Positions 40,237-49,368 of a stretch of 64,000 nt of DNA are shown piece after piece. Under the pieces are notes generated by a model. It saw nothing but the letters and a program-made list of their open reading frames with translations. It was not told the origin of the DNA and made no database searches. Made by a program: the position numbers and the translations under genes. Every line of letters starts with the position of its first letter. Position 1 is the stretch's first letter. The stretch spans positions 1,315,001 to 1,379,000 of the forward strand of contig NZ_CP029186.1 of assembly GCF_003096035.1 (NCBI RefSeq), given 5' to 3'. This DNA comes from Flavobacterium album (GTDB lineage: Bacteria > Bacteroidota > Bacteroidia > Flavobacteriales > Flavobacteriaceae).

Positions 40237-43149
40237 TTAAATACTCATCAAAAACCCAGTAAGGTTTTCCTTCCGCTCGAGTCCCAGCTTTTTCCTGAGC
40301 CTGTAGCGTGCCAATTCCACACCGCCATCGGATATATTCATGATCTCAGCGATTTCCTTGGTCGACATGTTCATTAGCAGGTAGGTGGCAAGGTCCATTT
40401 CGCGCGGCGTAATGGCAGGGAACCGTTCCTTAAGTCGTTTCAGGAAGTCAAAATGCACGTTGCGTATGTGCTTTTCCAGGTTGTTCCAGCTCTTGTCGCT
40501 GTTTATTTCTTTGTTAATCGTTTTATGGAGCTTATTGAACCGGCTCTTCGCGCCTTCATCCATGCTTTCAGGGTCGATATCCTTCAGTTTTTGGATGATG
40601 TCGTTGAGCACCTTGTTTTTCTTCACTACCTGTAGCGAGTTGTTCACCAGCTCTTTGTCCTTGGTAAGGATCTTAACCTTCAGCTGCTCGTTCTTAAGGC
40701 GTTCAATCTCTTTTTCCAGCTCCAGCTGCTCCTGCCGTATCTTGGTTTCTTTTTCGAGGTACAGCCTTCGCTGTTCCATCGTTTCGTAATACTTGTTCTT
40801 CCGTATTTTCATCCGCGTGTTTCTCCTGATATAGAAAAAGCTGAAAGCGATCAGCAGCACATAAAATACATATGCCAGTATATGCCTGTAAAAAGGCGGC
40901 GATACGGTAAAGGATAGCAACGCAGGTTTAGATACTACACCATAGCTGTTTATCACCTTCACCTGCATCTGGTAATCGCCTTCGCGCAGGTTGGTGTACT
41001 CTTTTACCGGTACCCCTGTCCAGTTGCTCCATTTATCGTCAAACCCTTTTAGCTTGTAGGAGAATTTTATGTTCTCGGGATTGTCATACGTAGGAGAGGA
41101 GAAAGTAAACTTTACGTTGTTAGACCGGTAGGGGATCGTAATGTCATCAATACGATCCATATTTCCGGTAATGAGCGTATCGCCAGGGGACGAAAAACTC
41201 CTGATGAACGCTTTGGGCTCAAAGGTGGAAATATGCTGCAGCTGCGGGTCGTAATGCGCAAGGCCTTCGGTGAGCCCTATGAAAATATTAGAGTTGTCGA
41301 TAGCGTTGATCGACTCAAAATAATATACAAGGTCGCCGGTAAGTGTAGAGAAGGGGGAGAGCACGTTCTTGTAGCTACCGTTGGGCTGTTTTATCAGCAT
41401 CCCCATAGACGAATCCCCATAGAAGTAGCAAATGTTGCCTATCTTGTCTTCAAAACAGTTTCGGATCTTAGGAATAGACTTAAAAAGCGCCGTCATTTTT
41501 TTATCTTCAATAAAATTATCGTCCGACTGCGAATAGGTGAAAAAATGGTTGTCTGTCTGAAAATAAACAATGTTGTTGATTTGCTGTACACTCGTAATGC
41601 CTTTAAGCTTATTGTTGAGCTTATCGTGTGTCGCAATAACGCTGAATCTCTTCATGTCGCTGGTTAGCTTCATTTGGTAAGCCACCCCGTCCCTGATGAG
41701 CCAGATGTTTTTCCCGTCGGTAGTAAACTTGGCATCTGACATGTTGAGGCCCTCAATCTGGTTTTTGAATGCCCACCCGGAAGGTTTTTTCTCAAAAATA
41801 GCAAAACCATGGTAGTTGGCACCAATAAGGTAGCCCGGCATGCCCGGCATTTTTTTCAGGCCCAGGTAGCCCCGGTCGTCCAGAAACTTGCCTGCTTTCC
41901 CATTCTCTATAGTAAAGATCCCGCGGTTGTGCAGGCAGAAGAGGTCGCCGTCAATATCCTGCAGGTTCCAGGCCTGCCCGGTTGTTCCTTCAATAAAGCG
42001 GAATGATTCCTCTTTGAATACTTTGGTCCAGTCATGATAAAACACACCCTGGTTGGTAGCCACATAGAGGTTGCCGTGAAACAAAGCCGATGCATACACA
42101 GTACTTAGGTCGTAGCTGGAACCGAGGTAGGTAAACGGTGAGTTCTCGTTTATAAACCCGATCCCGTTATCCAGCCCGAGCCAGAGGTTGTTATTGGCAT
42201 CCACAAACGAGGAAAGCGCAGTATTGTTCTGCAGGCCTTTCTTGTTATTAATGTGCTGTACGATCTTCCCGTTGAGGTCGCAGATTATAATGCCGTCCAA
42301 TACAGAATTCAGGACGATAAAATTATTATTCAGCAGCTTTCCGCCAAGGGAATTGTTTTTCAGCACAAAGGTATTGGCTTCGCAATTCCAGGGTGACGCC
42401 TTTCCGTTTTCATATACAAATAGCCCTTTGTCCATAGTGATCAGAAGCACTTTGCCTGAAGATAGCGGAAGCATGCCCCATATCTCCGTATTGTTGAATG
42501 CCTGAGTACCTTTCAGAGGAATAAGCCGTCCGTTGCGGTATTCCATAAGGCCTGAGGATATATCCTGGAAGTACAGCTTATTATCTAATACGAACGAAAA
42601 CTGGAAACGATTAGGCGCCTCAAGTATCGTCAGCTTGTTGTTCTTATAAATATAGGTACGGTTGAATGTCTGGAAAAAAACCTCGTCATTAAGTATGTGG
42701 ACTTTCCAAACAAAGTCCATAAATTTTTTAGAATTAGGGCTAAGAAGCTTAGAGATAGAATGATAGGCCAGGCTGCCTTTTTGATCGATATCATAATAGC
42801 CAAATTCATTGTTGCCGCCAACATATATTTTTCCTGACTCCGCTATTTTGATGGAGCGTATGGTATTATTAGGTATCAGCGCCCTGCTCCAGGATGTGCC
42901 ATTGAATTGTATAAGTCCCGCAGTATTTGCAAAATAGAGGTTGCCTTTTTTATCCTGAGCAATGTCCCAGTTTTGCGAGCCTCCGTTATAATCTGATTTT
43001 TTATAGTTGATGATCTTTGGTAAGCCGATATGCTTCACCTGCGAGTATACCGGATTGGCAATCATCAGCATAAACACAAAAAAAATACGAAACAGGCTTT
43101 TTGCCGGATAAGTGAGTTTATTTATAAAAATGCATACGGGTGAGGGCAT
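40237..43149 (-). CDS. Propeller/Y_Y_Y sensor with LuxR-type DNA-binding domain
   Basis: A 970-residue one-component membrane regulator. After a signal peptide (ending NPVYSQ) comes a large periplasmic two-component-type beta-propeller (ITYFANTAGLIQFNGTSW-like units, NNLWLGLDNGIGFINE), then a Y_Y_Y domain (FSYKLKGFDDKWSNWTGV), one membrane helix (about 757-775), a long coiled coil rich in Glu/Lys, and a C-terminal LuxR-type helix-turn-helix (TPREMDLATYLLMNMSTKEIAEIMNISDGGVE region). There is no kinase or receiver, so a periplasmic signal is passed straight to the DNA-binding part. It is divergent from susC and is the likely regulator of the PUL. Two near-identical 19-bp sites in the shared gap are candidate targets. 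Confidence 0.9.
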   Translation of the reverse strand: MPSPVCIFINKLTYPAKSLFRIFFVFMLMIANPVYSQVKHIGLPKIINYKKSDYNGGSQNWDIAQDKKGNLYFANTAGLIQFNGTSWSRALIPNNTIRSIKIAESGKIYVGGNNEFGYYDIDQKGSLAYHSISKLLSPNSKKFMDFVWKVHILNDEVFFQTFNRTYIYKNNKLTILEAPNRFQFSFVLDNKLYFQDISSGLMEYRNGRLIPLKGTQAFNNTEIWGMLPLSSGKVLLITMDKGLFVYENGKASPWNCEANTFVLKNNSLGGKLLNNNFIVLNSVLDGIIICDLNGKIVQHINNKKGLQNNTALSSFVDANNNLWLGLDNGIGFINENSPFTYLGSSYDLSTVYASALFHGNLYVATNQGVFYHDWTKVFKEESFRFIEGTTGQAWNLQDIDGDLFCLHNRGIFTIENGKAGKFLDDRGYLGLKKMPGMPGYLIGANYHGFAIFEKKPSGWAFKNQIEGLNMSDAKFTTDGKNIWLIRDGVAYQMKLTSDMKRFSVIATHDKLNNKLKGITSVQQINNIVYFQTDNHFFTYSQSDDNFIEDKKMTALFKSIPKIRNCFEDKIGNICYFYGDSSMGMLIKQPNGSYKNVLSPFSTLTGDLVYYFESINAIDNSNIFIGLTEGLAHYDPQLQHISTFEPKAFIRSFSSPGDTLITGNMDRIDDITIPYRSNNVKFTFSSPTYDNPENIKFSYKLKGFDDKWSNWTGVPVKEYTNLREGDYQMQVKVINSYGVVSKPALLSFTVSPPFYRHILAYVFYVLLIAFSFFYIRRNTRMKIRKNKYYETMEQRRLYLEKETKIRQEQLELEKEIERLKNEQLKVKILTKDKELVNNSLQVVKKNKVLNDIIQKLKDIDPESMDEGAKSRFNKLHKTINKEINSDKSWNNLEKHIRNVHFDFLKRLKERFPAITPREMDLATYLLMNMSTKEIAEIMNISDGGVELARYRLRKKLGLERKENLTGFLMSI

Positions 43150-43228
43150 TATCCATTCTAATTATTTTATAAATGTAATGCTTATTTTCTTAAGTCAAAA
43201 CTGTAAGGATTTTTTAAGCAAAATTGTC
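43150..43228. other. AT-rich start of the regulator-susC intergenic region
   Basis: The 551-base gap is very AT-rich and carries two copies of a 19-mer (43229, 43457) and a susC promoter (43630). No open frame of interest and no clear promoter facing the regulator gene. Confidence 0.4.
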
Positions 43229-43247
43229 AACTATCACGTTGTAATTA
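43229..43247. promoter_or_regulatory. Candidate PUL operator, copy 1
   Basis: AACTATCACGTTGTAATTA, whose core TCACGTTGTAA is nearly palindromic. It matches 17 of 19 bases of the copy at 43457-43475 and lies 80 bases upstream of the regulator's start codon. Confidence 0.45.
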
Positions 43248-43456
43248 GAAGAAAACGGCAAAACGGTCATTGAAATTGAAACTAAATTCCTACAAAAAAT
43301 ATTAGAAATTAGTGCATTATAGGCTTTGTGATGACTCGAATAACGCATATTTGAAAAATTTATTATGTATAGTATTTTTATGAAAAATATAATTTTCCAC
43401 CTATACAACACTACATTATTGTCTAAAATTTGTTAAAAAGTGGCTTATAGGTCATT

Positions 43457-43475
43457 AACTATTACGTTGTAATAA
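43457..43475. promoter_or_regulatory. Candidate PUL operator, copy 2
   Basis: AACTATTACGTTGTAATAA contains the palindrome TTAC-GTT-GTAA. It is about 155 bases upstream of the predicted susC -33 element. Its twin is at 43229-43247. Confidence 0.45.
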
Positions 43476-43629
43476 AAACCGGTCTTTGTAGGGTTAATTT
43501 TAAAATGTTAACATATGGATAACATAAATAATAGAAATTATACTTCTGAATATCAGTTTTTTAAAAATTTAATGATGGGTTTTAGTATAGTTTAATTTTC
43601 AGATTGATGGGTTTTTGTAAGATATTTGA

Positions 43630-43661
43630 TTGCTAAAACAATAAAAATTTATTTAATATTG
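43630..43661 (+). promoter_or_regulatory. susC promoter (-33 TTG, -7 TAATATTG)
   Basis: TTG at 43630-43632, a 21-base spacer, and TAATATTG at 43654-43661 (one mismatch to TAnnTTTG). It gives a leader of about 35 nt before the ATG at 43701. Confidence 0.5.
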
Positions 43662-43700
43662 CGTGTAATCAACAATTAACCCACCCAAATTTTAACGAGT

Positions 43701-46700
43701 ATGAAATTATTAAAATTACGATTTTTTTATTTTGTCTGTTTGTTATGCACCCTCTCCGCGTGGGCGCAGGATGTTACGCAGGTAACGGGTACTATAACAG
43801 ATGAAGCGGGTATGCCGGTTCCCGGTGCCACAGTGATGGAGAAAGGCACTCAAAATGGCACATCTACAGATATTGACGGTAAATTTACCATCAATGTCGG
43901 CCCAACGGCAGTTTTACAGGTATCATACATTGGGTACACGGCCCAGGAAATACTTGTAAATGGCCAGACTACAATCAATATTTCTCTGGTTCCAGGAGCG
44001 GAGCAGCTTGAAGAAGTGGTTGTGGTAGGTTACGGTACGCAAAAGAAAAGCGTGGTAACCGGCGCAATATCACAGGTAACGGCCAAACAGCTTGAAAACC
44101 TTCCTCTTACAAGGATTGAGCAGTCGCTGCAGGGACGTACTTCGGGTGTAACTATCTTCGCAAATGCGGGACAGCCCGGATCTTCTTCTACTGTACGCGT
44201 AAGGGGGTAGCTTCCTTCAGGGCGGAAGCTAACGACCCTCTATGGGTTGTAGACGGTATCATCATGGATAATGGCGGATTAGGCTTTATCAACCAGGCCG
44301 ATATTGAGTCCATCGAGGTACTTAAAGATGCGGCTTCATCAGCAATTTATGGTACAAGGGCTGCTACAGGGGTTATCCTCATCACTACTAAAAAAGGAAA
44401 AGCAGGAAAGCTATCGGTTAACTACAACGGTTTTGCAGGATTTTCTGCCCCGGCAAGAAAACTGGACCTGCTAAATGCACAGCAGTATGCAACACTTAGG
44501 AATGAGCAGTATGCTAATGGTTTCCAGGGCGGAACATTCCAGCTGCCTTATCCAAATGCAGCGAGCCTTGGTGCCGGAACTAACTGGCAGGATCAGATCT
44601 TCAATGACCACGCTGCACGTTCTCAACACGAACTTAGCATTAGCGGCGGTAACGATAAATCGAATTTCTATATGTCATTCGGCCTTACCGACCAGGAAGG
44701 TATCGTTACAAGCGAGATATCACAGTATACCCGTAAGAATATAAGGCTGAATTCTGACCATAAAGTAACAAACTGGCTTAAAGTAGGGCAGACATTTGCC
44801 TACTCTAAAGAAAAAACACTCCCGGTAGGAAATACAAATGGCGAATATGGCGGGCCACTTGCTTCGGCAATCAACCTTGACCCTACTACACCTGCCATCG
44901 TTACCGATCCTTCAACAACGCCAAACCCGTCAGATTATGCACAGGTAAATGCTTTGAAAGATGCTAACGGCAACTACTACGGTATATCGAATTCGGTTCA
45001 GCAGGAAATGACCAACCCGTTAGCTTACATTGCTACGCGCAGGGGTAACTATGACTGGTCTGATAACTTTGTAGGTAACGCATATGTTGCAATTACCCCA
45101 ATTGAAGGGTTGACATTCAAATCAACTATCGGTGGAAAAATGGCATACTGGGGAAATGAGAGCTTCACGCCGCAATCATACCTTGGGCCAAACAGCAATA
45201 CTTCAAGGAACAACTTGTTCAGGGCTACCAATAAAAACATGAGGTGGACTTTTGAAAATACAGTTTCCTACAGTAAAATAATCGCCGATCATAACTTCAC
45301 TGTACTATTAGGCCAGGGTGCTTATGTTGACGATATTGGAAGCGGTAGTACAGTAAGATATTTTAACCAGCCAACGAACAGGTGGCAGGATGCGTCTTTC
45401 TCGTGGCCAACTGTTGCTGCCGACATACAGGGCTCAGCGTACACTAACCAGGAGCATACAGTTTCTTCGTTGTTTGCGAGGGTAAATTATGACTATAAAG
45501 AAAAATATATCTTTACAGGTATTGTTCGTCGTGACGGTTCTTCACATTTCGGTTCCAACAATAAATATGGTAACTTCCCTTCGTTCTCTTTGGGATGGGT
45601 ACCTACCAAGGAAGATTTCTGGAAACAGAATGACATTCTGAATACATTGAAACTGAAAGGTGGATGGGGTGTAACAGGTAACGACAATATTGGTAACAAT
45701 GGATTCCTTTCGCTTATTCAGGGAGGTAATAACTATACTGTAGGCAGCGGAGGCGCTGTTGTAGTAGGTAATTCACAGGCCAGGCCTTCAAACCCTGACC
45801 TTGCATGGGAAGAAACTACACAGACCAACATCGGTTTTGATGCAGTATTCCTTAAAGACTTCACGCTTACCGTTGAATGGTACAAAAAGAAAACTACAGG
45901 TATCCTTCAGGACGTAAGGCTTCCGGGCTATGTAGGGGCATCAAACCCTCCTTACGGAAATGTTGGCGAAATGAAAAATACAGGTGTAGAATTTGAGCTT
46001 GGCTACCGTAAAAAAATAGGTGATTTTGATATTTCATTCAACGGAAACCTTTCTACGCTTAAAAATACAGTTACAAACGTTGGTAAAGACAGGACGTTTA
46101 ACTCAGGCCCTTCTATCCAGTCATCACAATTCCCGCTTACACGTAGTGAAGTAGGTGGTTCTTATAATGCTTTCTACGGTTTTGTTACCGATGGTATCTT
46201 CCAAAACCAGGCTGAGATCGATGCAGCGGCTAAACCTGCTGACATCACTGTAGTACCGGGCGATTTCCGTTACAAAGATTTGGATGGCGATGGTGTAATT
46301 ACTGACAAAGACAGGAAATACCTGGGAAGCCCGCTTCCGGATATTACTTATGGCCTTACGATCAACCTGGCATATAAAGGATTCGACCTTATGATGATGG
46401 GCCAGGGTGTTGCAGGAAACCAGATATTCCAGGGTGTACGCAGGCTTGATATGATCAATGCCAACTGGCAGACTAATGCCCTTAATCGCTGGACAGGCGA
46501 AGGTACATCAAACAGCTATCCAAGGCTTTCTACATTAGACCCTAACGGAAACTTCAGCAGGCCTTCAAACTTCCAGTTGCAGGATGGCGATTATTTCAGG
46601 ATCAAGCTTGTACAGTTCGGGTATTCGCTTCCTGAAAGCGTAATAGGCAAAACACTTTCAAAAGCAAGGATATATGTAACAGCTGAGAATTTATTTACCT

Positions 46701-46813
46701 TTACTAAATACACCGGATTTGACCCGGAAATCGGGGGAGATGTTATGGGAATTGACCGTGGCTACTATCCACAGGCAAGGTCATTCATGATAGGATGTAA
46801 TTTATCACTTTAA
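43701..46813 (+). pseudogene. susC: SusC/RagA TonB-linked outer membrane transporter, frameshifted
   Basis: The first part (43701-44210, 169 residues) has a signal peptide ending SAWAQ, a carboxypeptidase-like regulatory domain (VTGTITDEAGMPVPGATV), the TonB box (EEVVVVGYGTQKKSV) and the start of the plug. It stops at TAG right after VRVRG. The second frame carries on as [18 protein letters not shown] and runs to 46813 with the rest of the plug and the barrel ([18 protein letters not shown] end). Inserting one G into the GGGGG run at 44203-44207 joins both halves into 1037 residues, a normal SusC length, with the conserved RG...NDPLWVVDG junction. So the gene is otherwise intact. It may be a true frameshift, a switchable G tract, or a base lost in sequencing. 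SusC imports the glycans captured with SusD. Confidence 0.88.
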
Positions 46814-46818
46814 AAAAA

Positions 46819-48330
46819 ATGAAAATGAAATTTAAAAATCTAAAATGGTCGGTACTTTTAATGGCCGGAGCTTTAACTGTTGTTTCCTGCAGTGATGATT
46901 TTTTGAATACGGATTTTAAAGGCGCTGTATCCGAAGGCAATTATTACCAGACAGAAGATGATGCATATCATGCACTTATAGCAGTATATGATATTATGAA
47001 AAAAGAATCGGGCGGTTTTGAAAATATGATCGCTATGCTTAATGCAGGTTCTGACGATTTTTATGCCGGTGGCGGTAATGCTTCCGATGGTATAGGTATA
47101 CAGTCGTTCTCTAATTACAGCATCAGCCAGGCTACTATTCCCGGCAGCTTCTGGAGCGATTACTACCAGGGTATCTTCAGGGCTAACGTGCTTTTGCAGA
47201 AATTACCTGGAATCAATATGGATGCCGCTAAAAAGGCGAGGTTTACTGCTGAAACTAAGGCATTGCGTGCGTATTATTATTTCCAGCTGATCACACAGTT
47301 CAGGAATATCCCGCTTACTACTACCCCGCTTTCGCAGGACCAGTGGTATAGCTTCCCTCAGGCAGCATCGCGTGCAGATGTATATGCCCAGATAGAAACA
47401 GACCTTACGGAAGCAATACCGGACCTGCCGCCAATGCTTGATATCGCTACAGAAGCAGGCCGTATCTCTAAAGGTGCGGGACAGGCAATACTTGGTAAAG
47501 TATACCTGTACCAGGATAAAAAACCGGAAGCTGCAGCGCAGTTTGCCGAGGTGAATGGTACACCGGGCGGTACAAGCCAGTACGGATACAAACTTTTGGC
47601 TAACTATGCCGACCTGTGGGCGATTGATAACAAATTCAATAGCGAATCTATTCTTGAAGCAGCACATACCAGCCAGAGTAATGCCGGATGGGGTAACTGG
47701 GGTTCAGGTTCAGATGAAGGAAATACGCTTAACGTAATGGTTGGCCCGCGTGGCTACAGCTCATCGGGAGCGCCTGCTTATGAAACAGGATGGAGCTTTA
47801 ACCCTGCGACCCTTGACCTTGTTAACGCTATGCAGGGTGACCCGCGTTTTGATGCAACGCTTCTTGATATGAATGCTCTTGTTGCAGCAGGCCAGGCATC
47901 GTATGTGCCGGGCTACCAGGATACAGGATATTTCCTTAAAAAATTCATGCCTACGCATGCCGATATCACTACAGGTGGTGGCGATGTGGTCTTGAACTAC
48001 AGGCAGAATACCTACACTATCCGTCTTGCAGATACGTACCTTCTTGAAGCTGAGGCTTTGGGCGGAACCGGAGCAAGGGCGCAGGCATTGCTTGATGCCG
48101 TTCGTGCAAGGGTAGGCCTTGCTTCTATCCCGGTATCACTTGACAACATCATGAAAGAGCGCAGGCTGGAGCTGGCTGGCGAAGGGCACCGCTGGAGGGA
48201 TCTTGTACGCACAGGCAGGGCAGCTACTGTTCTTGCTTCGCGCGGATTCATAGCCGGCAAGCACGAGTTTTGGCCGATACCGATTCGTGAAACTGAGAAC
48301 ACACAAATTGTGCAGGATCCAAACTATTAA
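46819..48330 (+). CDS. susD: SusD/RagB family nutrient-binding lipoprotein
   Basis: A 503-residue outer-membrane lipoprotein with a lipobox ending in Cys24 (LTVVSC, followed by acidic SDD that fits surface display). The fold is the helical SusD type: N-terminal FLNTDFKGAVSEGNYYQTEDD, a tetratricopeptide-like helical core (KALRAYYYFQLITQFRNIPLTT), and the C-terminal signature MKERRLELAGEGHRWRDLVR. It caps the SusC barrel and binds the imported glycan. It starts five bases after the susC stop codon. Confidence 0.95.
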   Translation: MKMKFKNLKWSVLLMAGALTVVSCSDDFLNTDFKGAVSEGNYYQTEDDAYHALIAVYDIMKKESGGFENMIAMLNAGSDDFYAGGGNASDGIGIQSFSNYSISQATIPGSFWSDYYQGIFRANVLLQKLPGINMDAAKKARFTAETKALRAYYYFQLITQFRNIPLTTTPLSQDQWYSFPQAASRADVYAQIETDLTEAIPDLPPMLDIATEAGRISKGAGQAILGKVYLYQDKKPEAAAQFAEVNGTPGGTSQYGYKLLANYADLWAIDNKFNSESILEAAHTSQSNAGWGNWGSGSDEGNTLNVMVGPRGYSSSGAPAYETGWSFNPATLDLVNAMQGDPRFDATLLDMNALVAAGQASYVPGYQDTGYFLKKFMPTHADITTGGGDVVLNYRQNTYTIRLADTYLLEAEALGGTGARAQALLDAVRARVGLASIPVSLDNIMKERRLELAGEGHRWRDLVRTGRAATVLASRGFIAGKHEFWPIPIRETENTQIVQDPNY

Positions 48331-48345
48331 TATTAAAAATTTTCT

Positions 48346-49242
48346 ATGAAACTAAATATAAATTTAAGGAACAGCTTTTTTGCAGCAGCAATTGCAGCAC
48401 TGGGATTGCTTACAGGGTGCCAGCCGGACGAGGTGACCAACGGTAATCCATTGACAATGGTAGATATGGATGCGGCTTTTACAGCTGCTACTACAGATGG
48501 TAACAATTATACCTTCAATGCCTCAAATGATGCTAACATTCAGTACCATACGTGGAAATATACCTATACGGGTACTTTTCCTGTAGGAAATCTTGCTGAA
48601 GTAAAAGAATACGGAAATACAAAAAGTATGACGTTTGTTTTTCCGGGCACGTATACAGTGCAGCACAGGGTTGTTGGCCGTACAGGAGGGACAAATTTTG
48701 TTTCGGAGCAGACTTTTGTAGTTACCAACCTTTTATTAGGCGAAAACATTGTTTCAAGCCCTAATTTCGAAAATGCTGCCGACTGGCATGTATTTAATAC
48801 AAGCGGTTCGCAAACTGTGACATGGGCTTTCAATAACGGAAGCGCTACTGCTTCCGGAGGTGTAGCCAACGCATGGTCGGGCCAGGGTCTTTACCAGGCT
48901 GTACAGGTAGAAGCAGGTACTTACCGTGTTGATATGCATGTTCAGGGCCCGGGTGGCATGGACCAGACATGGTTCCAGGTGTTTGTAGGCGCAACGCAGC
49001 CAGTTAATGGTTCAGATTACGGTAGCGATGCTACTACGATGCTTGGCCTTAATACATGGGCAGGTTGCGGTATTGCACCATTTAACGGGATGCTTTCGGC
49101 CGTTGGATGCCAGGGCACAGGTACAAATGTTACCTTCACGCAGCCGGGAACTGCCTATATTGCCTTCAAGGCAGGCACAGGTTCTAACAATGGTGTTACA
49201 GGCATTACTGTTTCAGATATTTCGATGCGTAAATTACCATAA
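48346..49242 (+). CDS. PKD-type surface glycan-binding lipoprotein
   Basis: A 298-residue lipoprotein (lipobox LLTGC, Cys25, followed by QPDE). Residues about 30-128 form a PKD-like beta-sandwich (YTFNASNDANIQYHTWKYTY, FVFPGTYTVQHRVVGRTG). Residues 133-298 resemble a CBM4/9-type carbohydrate-binding jelly-roll (NFENAADWHVFNTSGSQTVT, TYRVDMHVQGPGGMDQTWFQV). In position and plan it equals the surface glycan-binding proteins (SusE type) found after SusD in beta-glucan loci. It lies 15 bases after susD and ends at a terminator-like hairpin. Confidence 0.82.
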   Translation: MKLNINLRNSFFAAAIAALGLLTGCQPDEVTNGNPLTMVDMDAAFTAATTDGNNYTFNASNDANIQYHTWKYTYTGTFPVGNLAEVKEYGNTKSMTFVFPGTYTVQHRVVGRTGGTNFVSEQTFVVTNLLLGENIVSSPNFENAADWHVFNTSGSQTVTWAFNNGSATASGGVANAWSGQGLYQAVQVEAGTYRVDMHVQGPGGMDQTWFQVFVGATQPVNGSDYGSDATTMLGLNTWAGCGIAPFNGMLSAVGCQGTGTNVTFTQPGTAYIAFKAGTGSNNGVTGITVSDISMRKLP

Positions 49243-49262
49243 AAAGTTTTTGGGTTAGTTAC

Positions 49263-49304
49263 AAATAGCCTGTGCTCTGTAAAAGGAAAACAGGCTATTT
49301 TTTT
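49263..49304 (+). terminator. Rho-independent terminator inside the PUL
   Basis: AAATAGCCTG and CAGGCTATTT form a perfect 10-bp stem followed by a T run. It lies between the binding-protein gene and the GH30 gene and should make the transport genes more abundant than the enzyme genes unless a second promoter exists downstream. Confidence 0.75.
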
Positions 49305-49368
49305 AATATCTCCATAATAATAGCAGCCTTTATCATCGATAATTCGTGCTGCACAATTACCAACTTAG

